This document shows positions 1 through 8,500 of a stretch of 20,133 nt of DNA, one piece after another. Every line of letters begins with the position of its first letter. Positions within the stretch are counted from its first letter, which is position 1. Under the pieces are notes generated by a model, which made no database searches, had not been told where the DNA came from, and saw nothing but the letters and a program-made list of their open reading frames with translations. A program made the position numbers and the translations under genes. Source of the stretch: Geobacter sp. (GTDB lineage: Bacteria; Desulfobacterota; Desulfuromonadia; Geobacterales; Geobacteraceae); contig DNRQ01000117.1 of assembly GCA_003499925.1 (NCBI GenBank), positions 9,762 through 29,894 on the forward strand, in the 5' to 3' direction.

Positions 1-2
1 GA

Positions 3-23
3 CCTCCCCCTTGAAGGGGGAGG
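3..23. repeat. GC-rich palindromic repeat, left-edge copy
   Basis: This is a perfect dyad with arms CCTCCCCCTT and AAGGGGGAGG around a single G. It belongs to the same C-run/G-run palindrome family as the copies at 18782, 19818, 20065 and 20099 in this window. The copy lies in the non-coding stretch downstream of the ResB gene and may continue beyond the window edge. Such repeats are usually dispersed many times in a genome; that cannot be confirmed here. Confidence 0.7.
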
Positions 24-70
24 GCGCGAGCAGCAGGTAGGAGCTTAACTTAATCTGATTAGCGCGTTCT

Positions 71-146
71 GGTTCCCAAGCTCCAGCTTGGGGACCACCC
101 AGCCGCCTGGCGGCAAAGCTCCAGCTTTGCATCTTGGAGCTGCTCC
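71..146. repeat. Cluster of REP-like short palindromes
   Basis: Four dyads follow one another. The first has arms at 71-82 and 85-96 (core CCCAAGCT-CC-AGCTTGGG, extended to 12 pairs with one G:T). The second is CCGCC-T-GGCGG at 103-113. The third is GCAAAGCT-CC-AGCTTTGC at 113-130. The fourth is GGAGC-T-GCTCC at 136-146. The first and third share the centre AGCTCCAGCT, so they are probably diverged copies of one element. The cluster begins about 30 bp beyond the stop of the ResB gene and could also fold as 3' hairpins in its transcript, although no clear T-run follows. Apart from this cluster and the dyad at 3-23, I see no gene in 1-176. Confidence 0.65.
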
Positions 147-176
147 GCCTAGCCAACCAGATGTAACAGCGGGGTA

Positions 177-1520
177 TCAGCAGCTCCCCTCTGCAAGTTT
201 TTGCGCGATTGCCAGCACCTCTTTTTCCAGAAATGCCGGATAGTACCTGCTGTAGCCCCGTACCTTGACGCCGGGTTCCTCCCCCAGGCGGCAGATCTCG
301 AACTCGATCCTTCTCTCGTTGCTGAGAAAGCGCGCCAGAAGTCCCGCGCCCCCGAGCAGGGAGCCGATCATCACCAGCAGGACCCCCTGCTCCTTGGTGA
401 CGGTCAGCGTCACCCAGTGCCGGTAGTCGGGGATCCCGATGCTGGTCCCTTCCCAGACCTGCCGTTCTCCGGGCTTGAACAGCCCGCTGAAGACCTCCCG
501 CTCCTCCCGGAACAGCCTGACCAGGGTGACCGGGTTGTCGGGACGGCGCGAACGCGAACCGATCCGGTCGCCCTGCCGGTAGAAGTCCGGGAAGAACAGT
601 ACCAGGGCCCGCAGCCCGGGCTCCAGGTCGAAGCGGTCCCCCTCGACCGGATGCCTCAGATTGAGGTAGTAGTCGAAAAGCGTCTCGCCATCCCGCTCCA
701 GGACCAGCCTGGGGGCGTTGCCGTACTCGCTCAGGCAGAACTGGTAGCCGCGGAAGTTGGCCGGCCTGTTGACCGCGAAAGGGATGCGCTGGCTCCCCCG
801 GCCGTCGCTGAGCGCCAGTTCCCCGCCGAAGTCGTGCCGGTACTGCCCCTGGAAGTACTCCCCCCGCAGATGGTCGACCTGGAGCTGGAGCTCGGCGGGA
901 ATTGCGGCGGCATCGTGTCCCGGATGGGCGACCATTGCGGTCCTCAGGGGGAGCGAGACCTCCTCGGTGACGGTCACCTCCCCGCTGAAGCCGGTAAACA
1001 CCGTCACCGGCCCCGCCAGGAAGCAGCAGACCAGCCCGGCGTGAAACGCCACCGAACCCCAGAAGCCGGAGCTCCCCTTCTGCCCCGATATCACGGTCAG
1101 TTCTTCCGTCTGCTCCCGGCTCACCTGCCAGCCTCCCCGGGCCAGAAAGCCCTCCACCCGGTCCCGGACCGCATCCGGATCACGGACCGAGCTCCGGGTC
1201 ACGGCGAAGGAAAAGGCCTTCTCCTTCTCGAATAAAAGGGTGCGCGATCTCCCCCATTTGACCACCCGGTCCGCCGTGCAGGCCAGGGTGGAGAGACAGA
1301 GCAAAAGCGATACCAGCTGGAACAAGGGATTCCTGACCAGGAAGGGGGTGGAGAGGTGCGCATAGATCCAGAACAGGGTGGGGCTTTTTCTTTCCAGCTC
1401 GAGCCATTTTTCCGCGGAGAGCGTGAGGTTGCTCGGCATGAGCGCCGAGGCGATCAGAACCACAAGCAGCACGCTCAAAAGGTATATGGCAACCCTTCTG
1501 GAAATCAAAAGTCTGTACAT
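177..1520 (-). CDS. ResB-family cytochrome c biogenesis protein
   Basis: The 447-residue protein has the ResB/CcsB layout: TM1 (about 11-28), TM2 (about 65-83), TM3 (about 153-175), a large periplasmic domain of about 200 residues, then TM4 (about 379-399) and a cytoplasmic tail of about 48 residues. TM3 contains His160 in the context AFHAGLV, followed by the GF-x-G stretch usual in this family; it is likely the heme-handling histidine. In system II maturation ResB works with CcsA (ResC) to move heme across the inner membrane and attach it to CXXCH sites in the periplasm. No ccsA is visible in the window. The ATG at 1520 was chosen because an AAGGA lies 11 nt upstream and it gives an Arg-rich start before TM1. 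The gene follows the cytochrome operon after a strong terminator, so it probably has its own promoter. A dedicated role in maturing these cytochromes is inferred from position only. Confidence 0.85.
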   Translation of the reverse strand: MYRLLISRRVAIYLLSVLLVVLIASALMPSNLTLSAEKWLELERKSPTLFWIYAHLSTPFLVRNPLFQLVSLLLCLSTLACTADRVVKWGRSRTLLFEKEKAFSFAVTRSSVRDPDAVRDRVEGFLARGGWQVSREQTEELTVISGQKGSSGFWGSVAFHAGLVCCFLAGPVTVFTGFSGEVTVTEEVSLPLRTAMVAHPGHDAAAIPAELQLQVDHLRGEYFQGQYRHDFGGELALSDGRGSQRIPFAVNRPANFRGYQFCLSEYGNAPRLVLERDGETLFDYYLNLRHPVEGDRFDLEPGLRALVLFFPDFYRQGDRIGSRSRRPDNPVTLVRLFREEREVFSGLFKPGERQVWEGTSIGIPDYRHWVTLTVTKEQGVLLVMIGSLLGGAGLLARFLSNERRIEFEICRLGEEPGVKVRGYSRYYPAFLEKEVLAIAQKLAEGSC

Positions 1521-1578
1521 CGGGCGGAAAATCCTTAAAACAGGGGTGCAGGCCTTGAGCGGCCTGAGTCACCGCTCC

Positions 1579-1607
1579 TTGATAACGTTTTTTTGCCGAT
1601 TGTGCAA
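1579..1607 (-). promoter_or_regulatory. Candidate sigma-70-type promoter for the ResB gene
   Basis: On the minus strand TTGCAC (1602-1607) is followed after 17 nt by TATCAA (1579-1584). The spacing is ideal, but only three of six -35 bases and four of six -10 bases match the consensus. It lies between the operon terminator and the ResB start, where a promoter is needed if the terminator is efficient. A small dyad (AGGCC/GGCCT, around 1550-1565) lies in the resulting 5' leader. Confidence 0.3.
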
Positions 1608-1623
1608 CTACTGGTATCGATAT

Positions 1624-1655
1624 CAAAAGGGGGCTTAGCGACAAGCCCCCTTTTG
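1624..1655 (-). terminator. Intrinsic terminator of the cytochrome operon
   Basis: This is a perfect 13-bp stem: CAAAAGGGGGCTT at 1624-1636 pairs with AAGCCCCCTTTTG at 1643-1655, with a 6-nt loop (AGCGAC on the plus strand). On either strand the GC-rich stem is preceded by A4 and followed by T4. It therefore works in principle in both directions. It begins about 28 bp beyond the stop codon of the last cytochrome gene, so it should end that transcript and separate it from the ResB gene. Confidence 0.85.
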
Positions 1656-1682
1656 GTCGACCTGATTATGGTTCAGCCCGCC

Positions 1683-4600
1683 TTAATAGCGCGCGCTGGT
1701 GTAGTTGTAGAGCGGTGCGGAGGTGGTGATGTCGTTCTGGGTGCGATTGCAGGTCGATACCGAGTTGTCCGCAGTCTTGGTGTAACAGCTGACCACGTTG
1801 GTGGTCGGCATGTTGTAACCGGCCCAGGTGGCGCCGTTCAGGAAGCGCTTCCCTTGCCCTTTGCCGACGTTGGGGGCGTTGGACTTGGTCGCCACGGCAT
1901 TGGTGCCGTGGATGCCACCCACCTTGTCCCCCGCATGGCAGTGCCTGCAGGAGATATCCTTCCAGACCAGGGTGTCGACCTTGGCGCAGCGCCCGGTATC
2001 GTCGTTGTGCATCCCCTTCAGCGCGAGGCGGTCCGGATGGCCGGTACCGGTATCGCCGGAATGGGCCTGCCTGGAGAAGCTTCGATAGGCGATCTGGTTG
2101 GTGGCGATCCCGGTGGTGTCGGCGTAGCTGTTCAAATCGCCGTAGACGTCGCGCCTGTGGCAGTTGAAGCAGAAGATGGCGCTCACCGCCCCGGTGTTCG
2201 GCTTTATGGTGGCCAGGGTCGCGGAGCCGTCGTACCACTCGAAGCTGAGGTCGCTGTCGAGCGACTTGATCAGCCATCTGTTCACCGAGGCGTGCGGTCC
2301 CACCGGGTCGGTCTTGGTGGAGCCGTGACAGTCGGTGCAGCGCAGTATCGACCAGGGGCCGAACGGGGGGACGAAGGTGTTCCCGATCCCTGCGGTGAGC
2401 TTGAAGTAGGAGCCGCTGTAGGCGGTGCCAGGCTTCGGCTTCACGGTCACCTGGTTGCCGGCATCGACCGTGACCACCTCGAACCACCCCTGGGTCGCCC
2501 CCTGGGCCAGGGCGGTCCCGGCGGGTGCGCTCCCGCCTGCCGCCGTGTTGACGTAGAGGAACCAACCGGGAATCACGGTGCTCGGTATGGAGCCGCCGGC
2601 GAAGGTGGCGACCCCATTGGTGGAGACGCTCACCGTCTTGCCGGTGTCGTTTGCGGCCCCCAGGGTGCTCTTGCTGTAGGGAGCGCCGGGGAGCGCGCCG
2701 TAGGCGGGCCAGTAGGGGTTGTAGCTGCTCTTGTGGCCGGCCGCGTCCCCGGTCGCCATGATCGGCTGGTTCCTGCCCCGGGCGTAGACCGCATGGTGCG
2801 CGGGGTTGTTGGGGTTGAATTCCTCCACGATATCGGTGGAGCGCGCCCCGACGTTCACGTCCGGCCCCCCCGACGGCGTCATCGGAGTTGCCGTGCCGAA
2901 CGAGTAGGAACTGTGGCACCTGACGCAGAGGTCGCGCTGCCCCGCGACGGTCGAGCCGCGCAGGCCGGTGGAACTCAGGTTGTCGAAGACGTTTTCGATC
3001 TTCTTCAGGCTGTAGGCGCCCGTCATGGTGCCGTAGGCGGGTGCCGGCCGCCAGCTGGTGACCACGACCCCCCAGCTGCCGGACGAGCCGGATCCGGCGC
3101 GCCCGCCGCTTTGACCCGCGGCACTCCACTTCTCGCCCATCAGGACCTCGTAGCTGTAGCTGGCATCCGGCACGGCGCTCCAGGGGAGCGAGACGGTGTA
3201 CTGACCGCTCTCCTTGTCGAAGGCCGTTATGAAGCGGACCTGCTCCACATGGGTGCTGGAGCGGACCTTGAGCAGATGCCCGACCCAGATGCCGTCGTAC
3301 CACCCCGGCACGTCGGCGTGACGGGTATCGGTCAGGTGGGTCGCGTCCGCGGAGCTCACGCTCCCCTCCGGGTTCTTGAAGGAGGCGTGGGGGTTGTGAC
3401 AGTCGGCGCAGGAGACGTGCCGCGTACCTATGAAGTAGTTGTCGCCGCCGGTGGCGCTGAGCCCGGTGACCGCGGGGCTGAAGCTGACCGTGCCGGTCCC
3501 GCCGCCGCTGACCGTGGAGCTGACCCACTTCCCGGAGCCGTCGAAGACGCTGGGGAAGACGATGCTAAGACCGGTGAACTCGGAGCCGCTCCAGAGCTTG
3601 GTGTTGTCGGTTATCTGGGTGGTCGAGGCCGTGACGGTGACCCCCTGGTCCCCCTTGGTCCACCCTTCCCCGGCGCCGACCCGCTCGTCGCTCTCGTGGC
3701 GCGCGTAGGTGTCGACCGGATGGCTGGCCGGCTTGATCAGCTCGATCCCTCCCCCTGCGCTGGTGACCCAGGTGGCGAGGGTAAGGGTGTAGCTCCAGGG
3801 ATAGCTGGGATTGCCGCTTGCGGTGGGGCCGGCGGTCAGGCCGCTGATCACCCGTTTGCCGCCCGGACTCTTCAGTATGTACCCCTTGATGTTGGTGCTG
3901 GTCCAGCTGTTGCTCTTCAGGTAGACCGGCACCGAGGTTTTTCTGTTCACCGAGGCCGGCAGGGTCCCCGAGTCCCCCACGAAGATGTCGTAGATGTCTT
4001 CCAGCATCGTACTCATCCCCTGCTGCCCGTACCAGTCCAGGTTCTCCCCGCTTCCCTTCCCCTGACCGTTCTTGCTGTGGCAGCTGAAGCAGATGCTGTC
4101 CACCGAGAGGTTGTCGTCCACCAGGTCGAAGCTCGCCGCGGAGTCCAGGCCGGCGGGCCAGCTCTGCAGCGTGATGCTGTCCGCCGTGTTGGCGGTGATC
4201 AAGGCCCGGCTGTTGGCCGCTCCGCCGCTGGTGACCGCCAGGTAGTGCCCCTGGTGCATGTCGACCGTCCACCCCGGGCTCGGCGCCACCTGGATGGTCT
4301 TCGCCGTGCCGTTCAGGGTCAGGGTGGTGCCGCTTGCGGGCCTCTGGTAGAAGTCGTTGCTGAAGATGGCGAAACGGGCCGGAACCGAGGAGTTGTGCTC
4401 GCCGAATTTGTAGCTCCCCCGCTGGCCGTTCACCGAGCTCTTGGGGGACTCGCCGTTTTTGCCTATCGAGTCGTTGTGGCACTTGACGCAGATGGCGGAA
4501 AAGGTGGAGCCGTCGGCGTAGGTCGTGGTTATCGGATAGCCGTGCGTGCTGTGGTTCAGTACGCTGGTCGCGTTGCCGTAGGCGACGGTCGGAAAGGGAA

Positions 4601-5480
4601 TCGGGAGCACCTTCGGCTCGCCGTTCGGCCCCGGGTACGCCTTGGTCTTCTCCTGGGTGTGGCAGCTCAGGCAGAGGTTGTCGTCGCGGTTCATGCCGGC
4701 TGTCGGCACCGTGGTGACGTTCGGCCTCAGGTTGTACGCCTTGCGCGAGTTGAACTGGTCGTGGTCCACGTGGCACATCAGGCAGCGCCGCGCCTTGAGC
4801 GCCGTGCCGGTGTCGTCGGGTATGTCGGTTGAGTACCAGCTGGTCCCCAGGGTACCGCCGGTGAGGGAGGGGTCGCTGGTGGCCGCCGCGTTGTCCATGT
4901 AGTGCTTGTAGCTCAGCCCGGAGGCGTTGCTGTGCATGCCGTAGCCGGAGGCGCTCAGGTAGAGGTCGGCGTGGCAGCCGTCGCAGGAGGAGCCGCCGGA
5001 GCCGACGCTCATCCTGGCGAACCCGGAGCTGTGCGTATGGCAGCTGGTGCAGTCCAGGTTCCCCTTGTGGTTGGCGCCGTTTGCGGAGTTGTCGTAGCGG
5101 TGGTGCGAGGTCTGGGAATGGCAGACCTCGCAGACCCGGGTCGAGGAGCTGTGGCCTGAGTCTGAGCCGTAGGCGCTGTAGGAGCCGAAGAGGACGCTCC
5201 CGGTGACGCTCGGCCCCCCGGGAAGCGCGATGCTCCCCCGGACCAGCTTGGCGTTCCCCCCGACAAGCCTGGAGCTGTGGCAGGTGACGCAGGTGAACCG
5301 GCCGTACTTGCTGCTGGGCGATTTCCCCCAGTCGCCTCCCCAGTAGGCCGAGGTGGTGGTCGAGCTGTTGTGCATGATAGGTATCACTGCCTGAGCCGGA
5401 GTCGCGCCGCCGAGCGCCGCCGCTGCGGCGAGCGCCAGGGCGTGCGCCAGGGTGGCGAGGTAGCCTGCTCTGCCTTTCAT
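1683..5480 (-). CDS. 13-heme cytochrome c with beta-rich inserts
   Basis: The 1265-residue exported protein has a signal peptide (MKGR..., long Ala/Leu core, cleavage near TPAQA at about residue 31). It has 13 CXXCH sites, at about residues 64, 117, 144, 166, 233, 270, 331, 464, 691, 852, 1048, 1104 and 1178. All are canonical; there is no CX4CH or CX3CH site, unlike its three neighbours. The first seven hemes are fairly close together. Later ones are separated by heme-free, Thr/Ser/Gly-rich beta-type stretches of 100-220 residues, several of which share a pattern of a PGW or W-x-D-x-x-x-G turn, hydrophobic strands and an ITL/VTV strand. Three extra cysteines (1165, 1232, 1244) are not in heme motifs; the last two could form a disulfide. 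The start at 5480 is preferred because AAGGTGA lies 5 nt upstream and gives a normal signal peptide. An upstream ATG at 5558 in frame, with AAGGGG 8 nt before it, would add an acidic 26-residue extension. It is the last gene of the operon. The likely role is an extracellular or surface electron carrier; the family name is not recognised. Confidence 0.9.
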   Translation of the reverse strand: MKGRAGYLATLAHALALAAAAALGGATPAQAVIPIMHNSSTTTSAYWGGDWGKSPSSKYGRFTCVTCHSSRLVGGNAKLVRGSIALPGGPSVTGSVLFGSYSAYGSDSGHSSSTRVCEVCHSQTSHHRYDNSANGANHKGNLDCTSCHTHSSGFARMSVGSGGSSCDGCHADLYLSASGYGMHSNASGLSYKHYMDNAAATSDPSLTGGTLGTSWYSTDIPDDTGTALKARRCLMCHVDHDQFNSRKAYNLRPNVTTVPTAGMNRDDNLCLSCHTQEKTKAYPGPNGEPKVLPIPFPTVAYGNATSVLNHSTHGYPITTTYADGSTFSAICVKCHNDSIGKNGESPKSSVNGQRGSYKFGEHNSSVPARFAIFSNDFYQRPASGTTLTLNGTAKTIQVAPSPGWTVDMHQGHYLAVTSGGAANSRALITANTADSITLQSWPAGLDSAASFDLVDDNLSVDSICFSCHSKNGQGKGSGENLDWYGQQGMSTMLEDIYDIFVGDSGTLPASVNRKTSVPVYLKSNSWTSTNIKGYILKSPGGKRVISGLTAGPTASGNPSYPWSYTLTLATWVTSAGGGIELIKPASHPVDTYARHESDERVGAGEGWTKGDQGVTVTASTTQITDNTKLWSGSEFTGLSIVFPSVFDGSGKWVSSTVSGGGTGTVSFSPAVTGLSATGGDNYFIGTRHVSCADCHNPHASFKNPEGSVSSADATHLTDTRHADVPGWYDGIWVGHLLKVRSSTHVEQVRFITAFDKESGQYTVSLPWSAVPDASYSYEVLMGEKWSAAGQSGGRAGSGSSGSWGVVVTSWRPAPAYGTMTGAYSLKKIENVFDNLSSTGLRGSTVAGQRDLCVRCHSSYSFGTATPMTPSGGPDVNVGARSTDIVEEFNPNNPAHHAVYARGRNQPIMATGDAAGHKSSYNPYWPAYGALPGAPYSKSTLGAANDTGKTVSVSTNGVATFAGGSIPSTVIPGWFLYVNTAAGGSAPAGTALAQGATQGWFEVVTVDAGNQVTVKPKPGTAYSGSYFKLTAGIGNTFVPPFGPWSILRCTDCHGSTKTDPVGPHASVNRWLIKSLDSDLSFEWYDGSATLATIKPNTGAVSAIFCFNCHRRDVYGDLNSYADTTGIATNQIAYRSFSRQAHSGDTGTGHPDRLALKGMHNDDTGRCAKVDTLVWKDISCRHCHAGDKVGGIHGTNAVATKSNAPNVGKGQGKRFLNGATWAGYNMPTTNVVSCYTKTADNSVSTCNRTQNDITTSAPLYNYTSARY

Positions 5481-5485
5481 TGATG

Positions 5486-5492
5486 TCACCTT
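5486..5492 (-). promoter_or_regulatory. Ribosome binding site favouring the start at 5480
   Basis: AAGGTGA stands 5 nt before the ATG at 5480. That start puts the basic MKGR directly before the hydrophobic core of the signal peptide, which is why it is preferred. Confidence 0.6.
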
Positions 5493-5566
5493 GTTCACTG
5501 GAGTTACTCCCATGCTGCCCGATGTCGTATCTGTTTGGGTTTCCCGCTCGTCTCTCATTGTGCTTA

Positions 5567-5572
5567 CCCCTT
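5567..5572 (-). promoter_or_regulatory. Competing ribosome binding site for the start at 5558
   Basis: AAGGGG stands 8 nt before an in-frame ATG at 5558, almost touching the stop codon of the preceding gene at 5574. Translation from here would give a 1291-residue product with an acidic N-terminal extension ahead of the signal peptide. Tight stop-start spacing supports it; the signal peptide shape argues against it. Confidence 0.4.
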
Positions 5573-5573
5573 G

Positions 5574-8500
5574 CTATGGTGCCTGGTGGCAGCTCTGGCA
5601 GGAGACGCTGCCGGGCGTGACGCTCCAGGAAACGGGCTTGTTGAAATGGCACACCACGTTGCTGCAGTTGCCGCCTGCGTAGGAGCTCACCGAGAGCGGC
5701 AGTTTCGAGGAGTCGTGGCTCCCGGTCCCGGCGATCTTGTAGCTGCCGTTGCGGTGCCAAAGGGTGGCCGACGAGATGGCGGCGAACTGCGAATCCCTCA
5801 CCTGCGCCTTGGAGCGGAAGGTGAGCCCGCTCTCGAAGCCGACCTGCACCTTGCCGCTTACGTGCATCGACTTGTCGAAGATGACAGCGCTCCCCTTGTT
5901 GGCCGCCACGGTATGGCAGGCGCTGGTGCACTGGTTGCTGCCGCCGTTGACGGCGCTTCTGACCGTGGCCCAGTGACAGGTATTGCAGCTGATGGTGGTC
6001 GAGTAGGCAGCGTTGCCGTGGCTCGCCATGTCGGAGGTGCCGGGGGTGGCGAGCCCGGTGAACTGGGCGCCGTCGGCGATGGAGTTGGCGTGGATCCCCA
6101 CGGCGTGCCCGCCGCTTTCGCCGGTCCCCATCCAGTTGTTGTTGTAGTGGCTGGGCGAGCCGGCGATGCTGCTGTTGGGCCAGTTGCCGTGGCAGTTGGA
6201 GCAGCGGTCCCCGGAGAAGCTGCCGTTGTACCAGTCGGGGGTGACGGCGTAGACCGGGGCGGCCGCGTAGCCGTTACTGTGGCAGTAGACGTTGTCGCAG
6301 GTAAGCGTGTTCCCCGCCACCGTGGTCCCGGAGCCGGGGGTGCCGGCCGGCACCCTCCCCGTCGTGATGGCGCTGCCGTTTTTGGAGCGGAGCAAACCTA
6401 CCACGTCGGCGCTCCCCGGGTAAAGATCTATCAGCACCAGTCCCTTGGTGTGGTTCGGGTTGTCGACCGGGTGGCAGGCGGCGCAGCCGTAGTTGTACCT
6501 GCCGGGGGCGACGCCGCTGTTGGAGCGGTTCGCCGTGTAGTTGTCGTAGAAGGTCGGCTCGTTGGCGGCCGAGGTGTAGAGATGGAAGGCGTGCCCGCGC
6601 GACAGCTTGTTCAGGGGGTGGCACATGGCGCAGTTGCCGGCAGCCCCCCACTTGACCTCCCGGTACCCTCCCTTGCCGTCGCTGTGGCAGGAAAGGGTGG
6701 AGCAGCTCCTGGTGGCCGCGCTGTAGCTCGCCTTGGCGACCGAGCTCATCAGCTTGAACCTTGCGCTGGAGAAGGCGCCGAAGGAGACGTTGGCCGCGCC
6801 GCTCAGGTGGGCGGTGGAATAGGGGCGGAACCTGAGCGGGGCGTTCCTGTCCATGCTCTTCGCGTGGCAGACGTAGCAGGCGTTGGAGGCCGCGATCCCC
6901 ATCTTATCCAGGTGGACCTTGTGGCTGTTGGAGCCGCTTTCCCCCGGCGCCCCGCTGTTGGCGTAGTTCGGCGCGCCCAGGGCGGGATTGCTGAAGAAGT
7001 CGGGGCTATCGGCCTGGCCGTGGCAGTCGTTGCAGCCGTAACTCGTCACCACGCTCCAGGGGGCGGGGTTTCGGAACTGGTTCTGCGCCGTCCCCCTCTT
7101 GCCGTTACTGTGGCAGTAGATGTCGGAGCAGCTCTTGTCCGCCCGGTCGTAGTTGGCGGAGCCCCCTGCCAGCGCCCCGGAGTAGTCGAGGAACTTGTTG
7201 ACGTGCCTCCTCTTGTCGCTCACGGTCGTGTTGTTGGCAAAGCCCATGGTCTGGGCGTGGCAGTCGCCGCAGTTGAGGCCGTTGCCGGCGCCCAGCGAGG
7301 CGTTGCTCGCCGGGTCCAGGTGGTTTCTGTGCAGGCCGGTGTCGATCGGATCGCCCTTGGAGAAGTCGCCGCCGTGGCAGCCGTTGCAGGAAAGGCTCCG
7401 CTCGGGTGAGCCCCAGTTCATGGTGGCGCTGCCGAAACCTTCGCTACCGTCACCCTTGCTGTGGCAGTAGGTGGCGGAGCAGCTGCCGTTGGACCACTGC
7501 AGCGTGCCGTCGACCGCCGTCGTGCCCCCGTAGCTGTAGCTACCCGACAGCCCCTGCGCCGTGTAGTTGAAGAAGACCTCGGCCGCGTTGTTGCTGCTGG
7601 CGGGCCCCCCGGAGTGGGCGCCGCCGTGGCAGCTTGTGCACTCGAAGTTGTATGCTGCCGCGCTGGCGGCCAGGTTGCCGGCGGGAGCGGTGTAGCTCGT
7701 CGCCGCGAAGGCCCCTTCCCAGTGGGAGCCGTGCTGTCCGGCCAGGGTCGCGTCAGACCTGTGGCAGTCGTTGCAGGAAAGGGTCCCGGGCGCCCCCCAG
7801 GGGGCCGATGGCGCCACGCCGTGGCAGTAGGTGTTGGAGCAACCCTTGCTCTGCGCCAGGTACTGCCCGCTGTAGTTGGCGATCACGGCGAAGGAGACCT
7901 CGCGCACCCCGTTCAGGTGCGCCGAGGAGTAGTCCCTGAGCCGGTTCGCGACCCCCCGGTCCACGGTGCTGCGGTGGCAGATGGCGCAGCCGCGCGAGTC
8001 GGCCATCCCCGCCCCCGCCACATGGCTCTGGTGGCTGTTCTCGGCGCCGGCCCGGCTCGGGTAGTTCGGCTCGCCGGCCACCGGGGCGAAGCTCCCCGGG
8101 CCGTAGCCGTGGCAGCCGTCGCAGCCGATCTGCGCGCTCCCGTCCCACGCCTTGCTCCCGGTCATGTTGCGGAACACGGGGGTCGCCTCGCCGGTGGAGT
8201 GGCAGTAGACGTTGGAGCAGACCCTGTTGCTGTAGCCGGCACTCCCCCCCGCCCTGATGCCGGAGTAATCCTTGAACCGGTTCAGGTGGTAGGCCGGGTT
8301 GCCGAGCGTGGTGTTGTTGGCGAAGGCCGAGGTCTGGGCGTGGCACTCGGCGCAGCGCAGTTCGTTGCCGCGCCCGAGGGTCGAGTAGTTCTTCAGGTGA
8401 GCGGGGTGCTGGAAGGTGGCGACCGCGGCACCGCTCGCGGCGTCGCCGCCGTGGCAGCTGCGGCAGCTGCTCCTCCCGCCCCACTGGGCCAATTCGAGCG

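Noticed and set aside
1897..1988. A CX15CH heme site (as in MccA-type proteins) at Cys1165 of the 13-heme protein
   Set aside because: The same histidine is already served by a canonical CRHCH, so the spacing to Cys1165 is more simply chance.
1666..3528. Arg-rich minus-strand frames overlapping the cytochrome genes in another frame
   Set aside because: Arg/Gln/Pro-rich composition is typical of shifted reading of GC-rich genes; the overlapping frame with heme motifs is clearly the real one.
1593..4832. A plus-strand open frame of more than 1000 codons antisense to the 13-heme gene
   Set aside because: It is rich in Val, Gly and Ala without domains or signal peptide, as expected from the complement of GC-rich codons, while the minus frame has 13 CXXCH motifs and a signal peptide.
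5535..7409. Long plus-strand open frames opposite the 35-heme gene (also 7461-9314)
   Set aside because: Composition is Val/Gly/Ala-biased and repeats the heme motif periodicity in complement; no ribosome binding site or recognisable domain. They are shadows.
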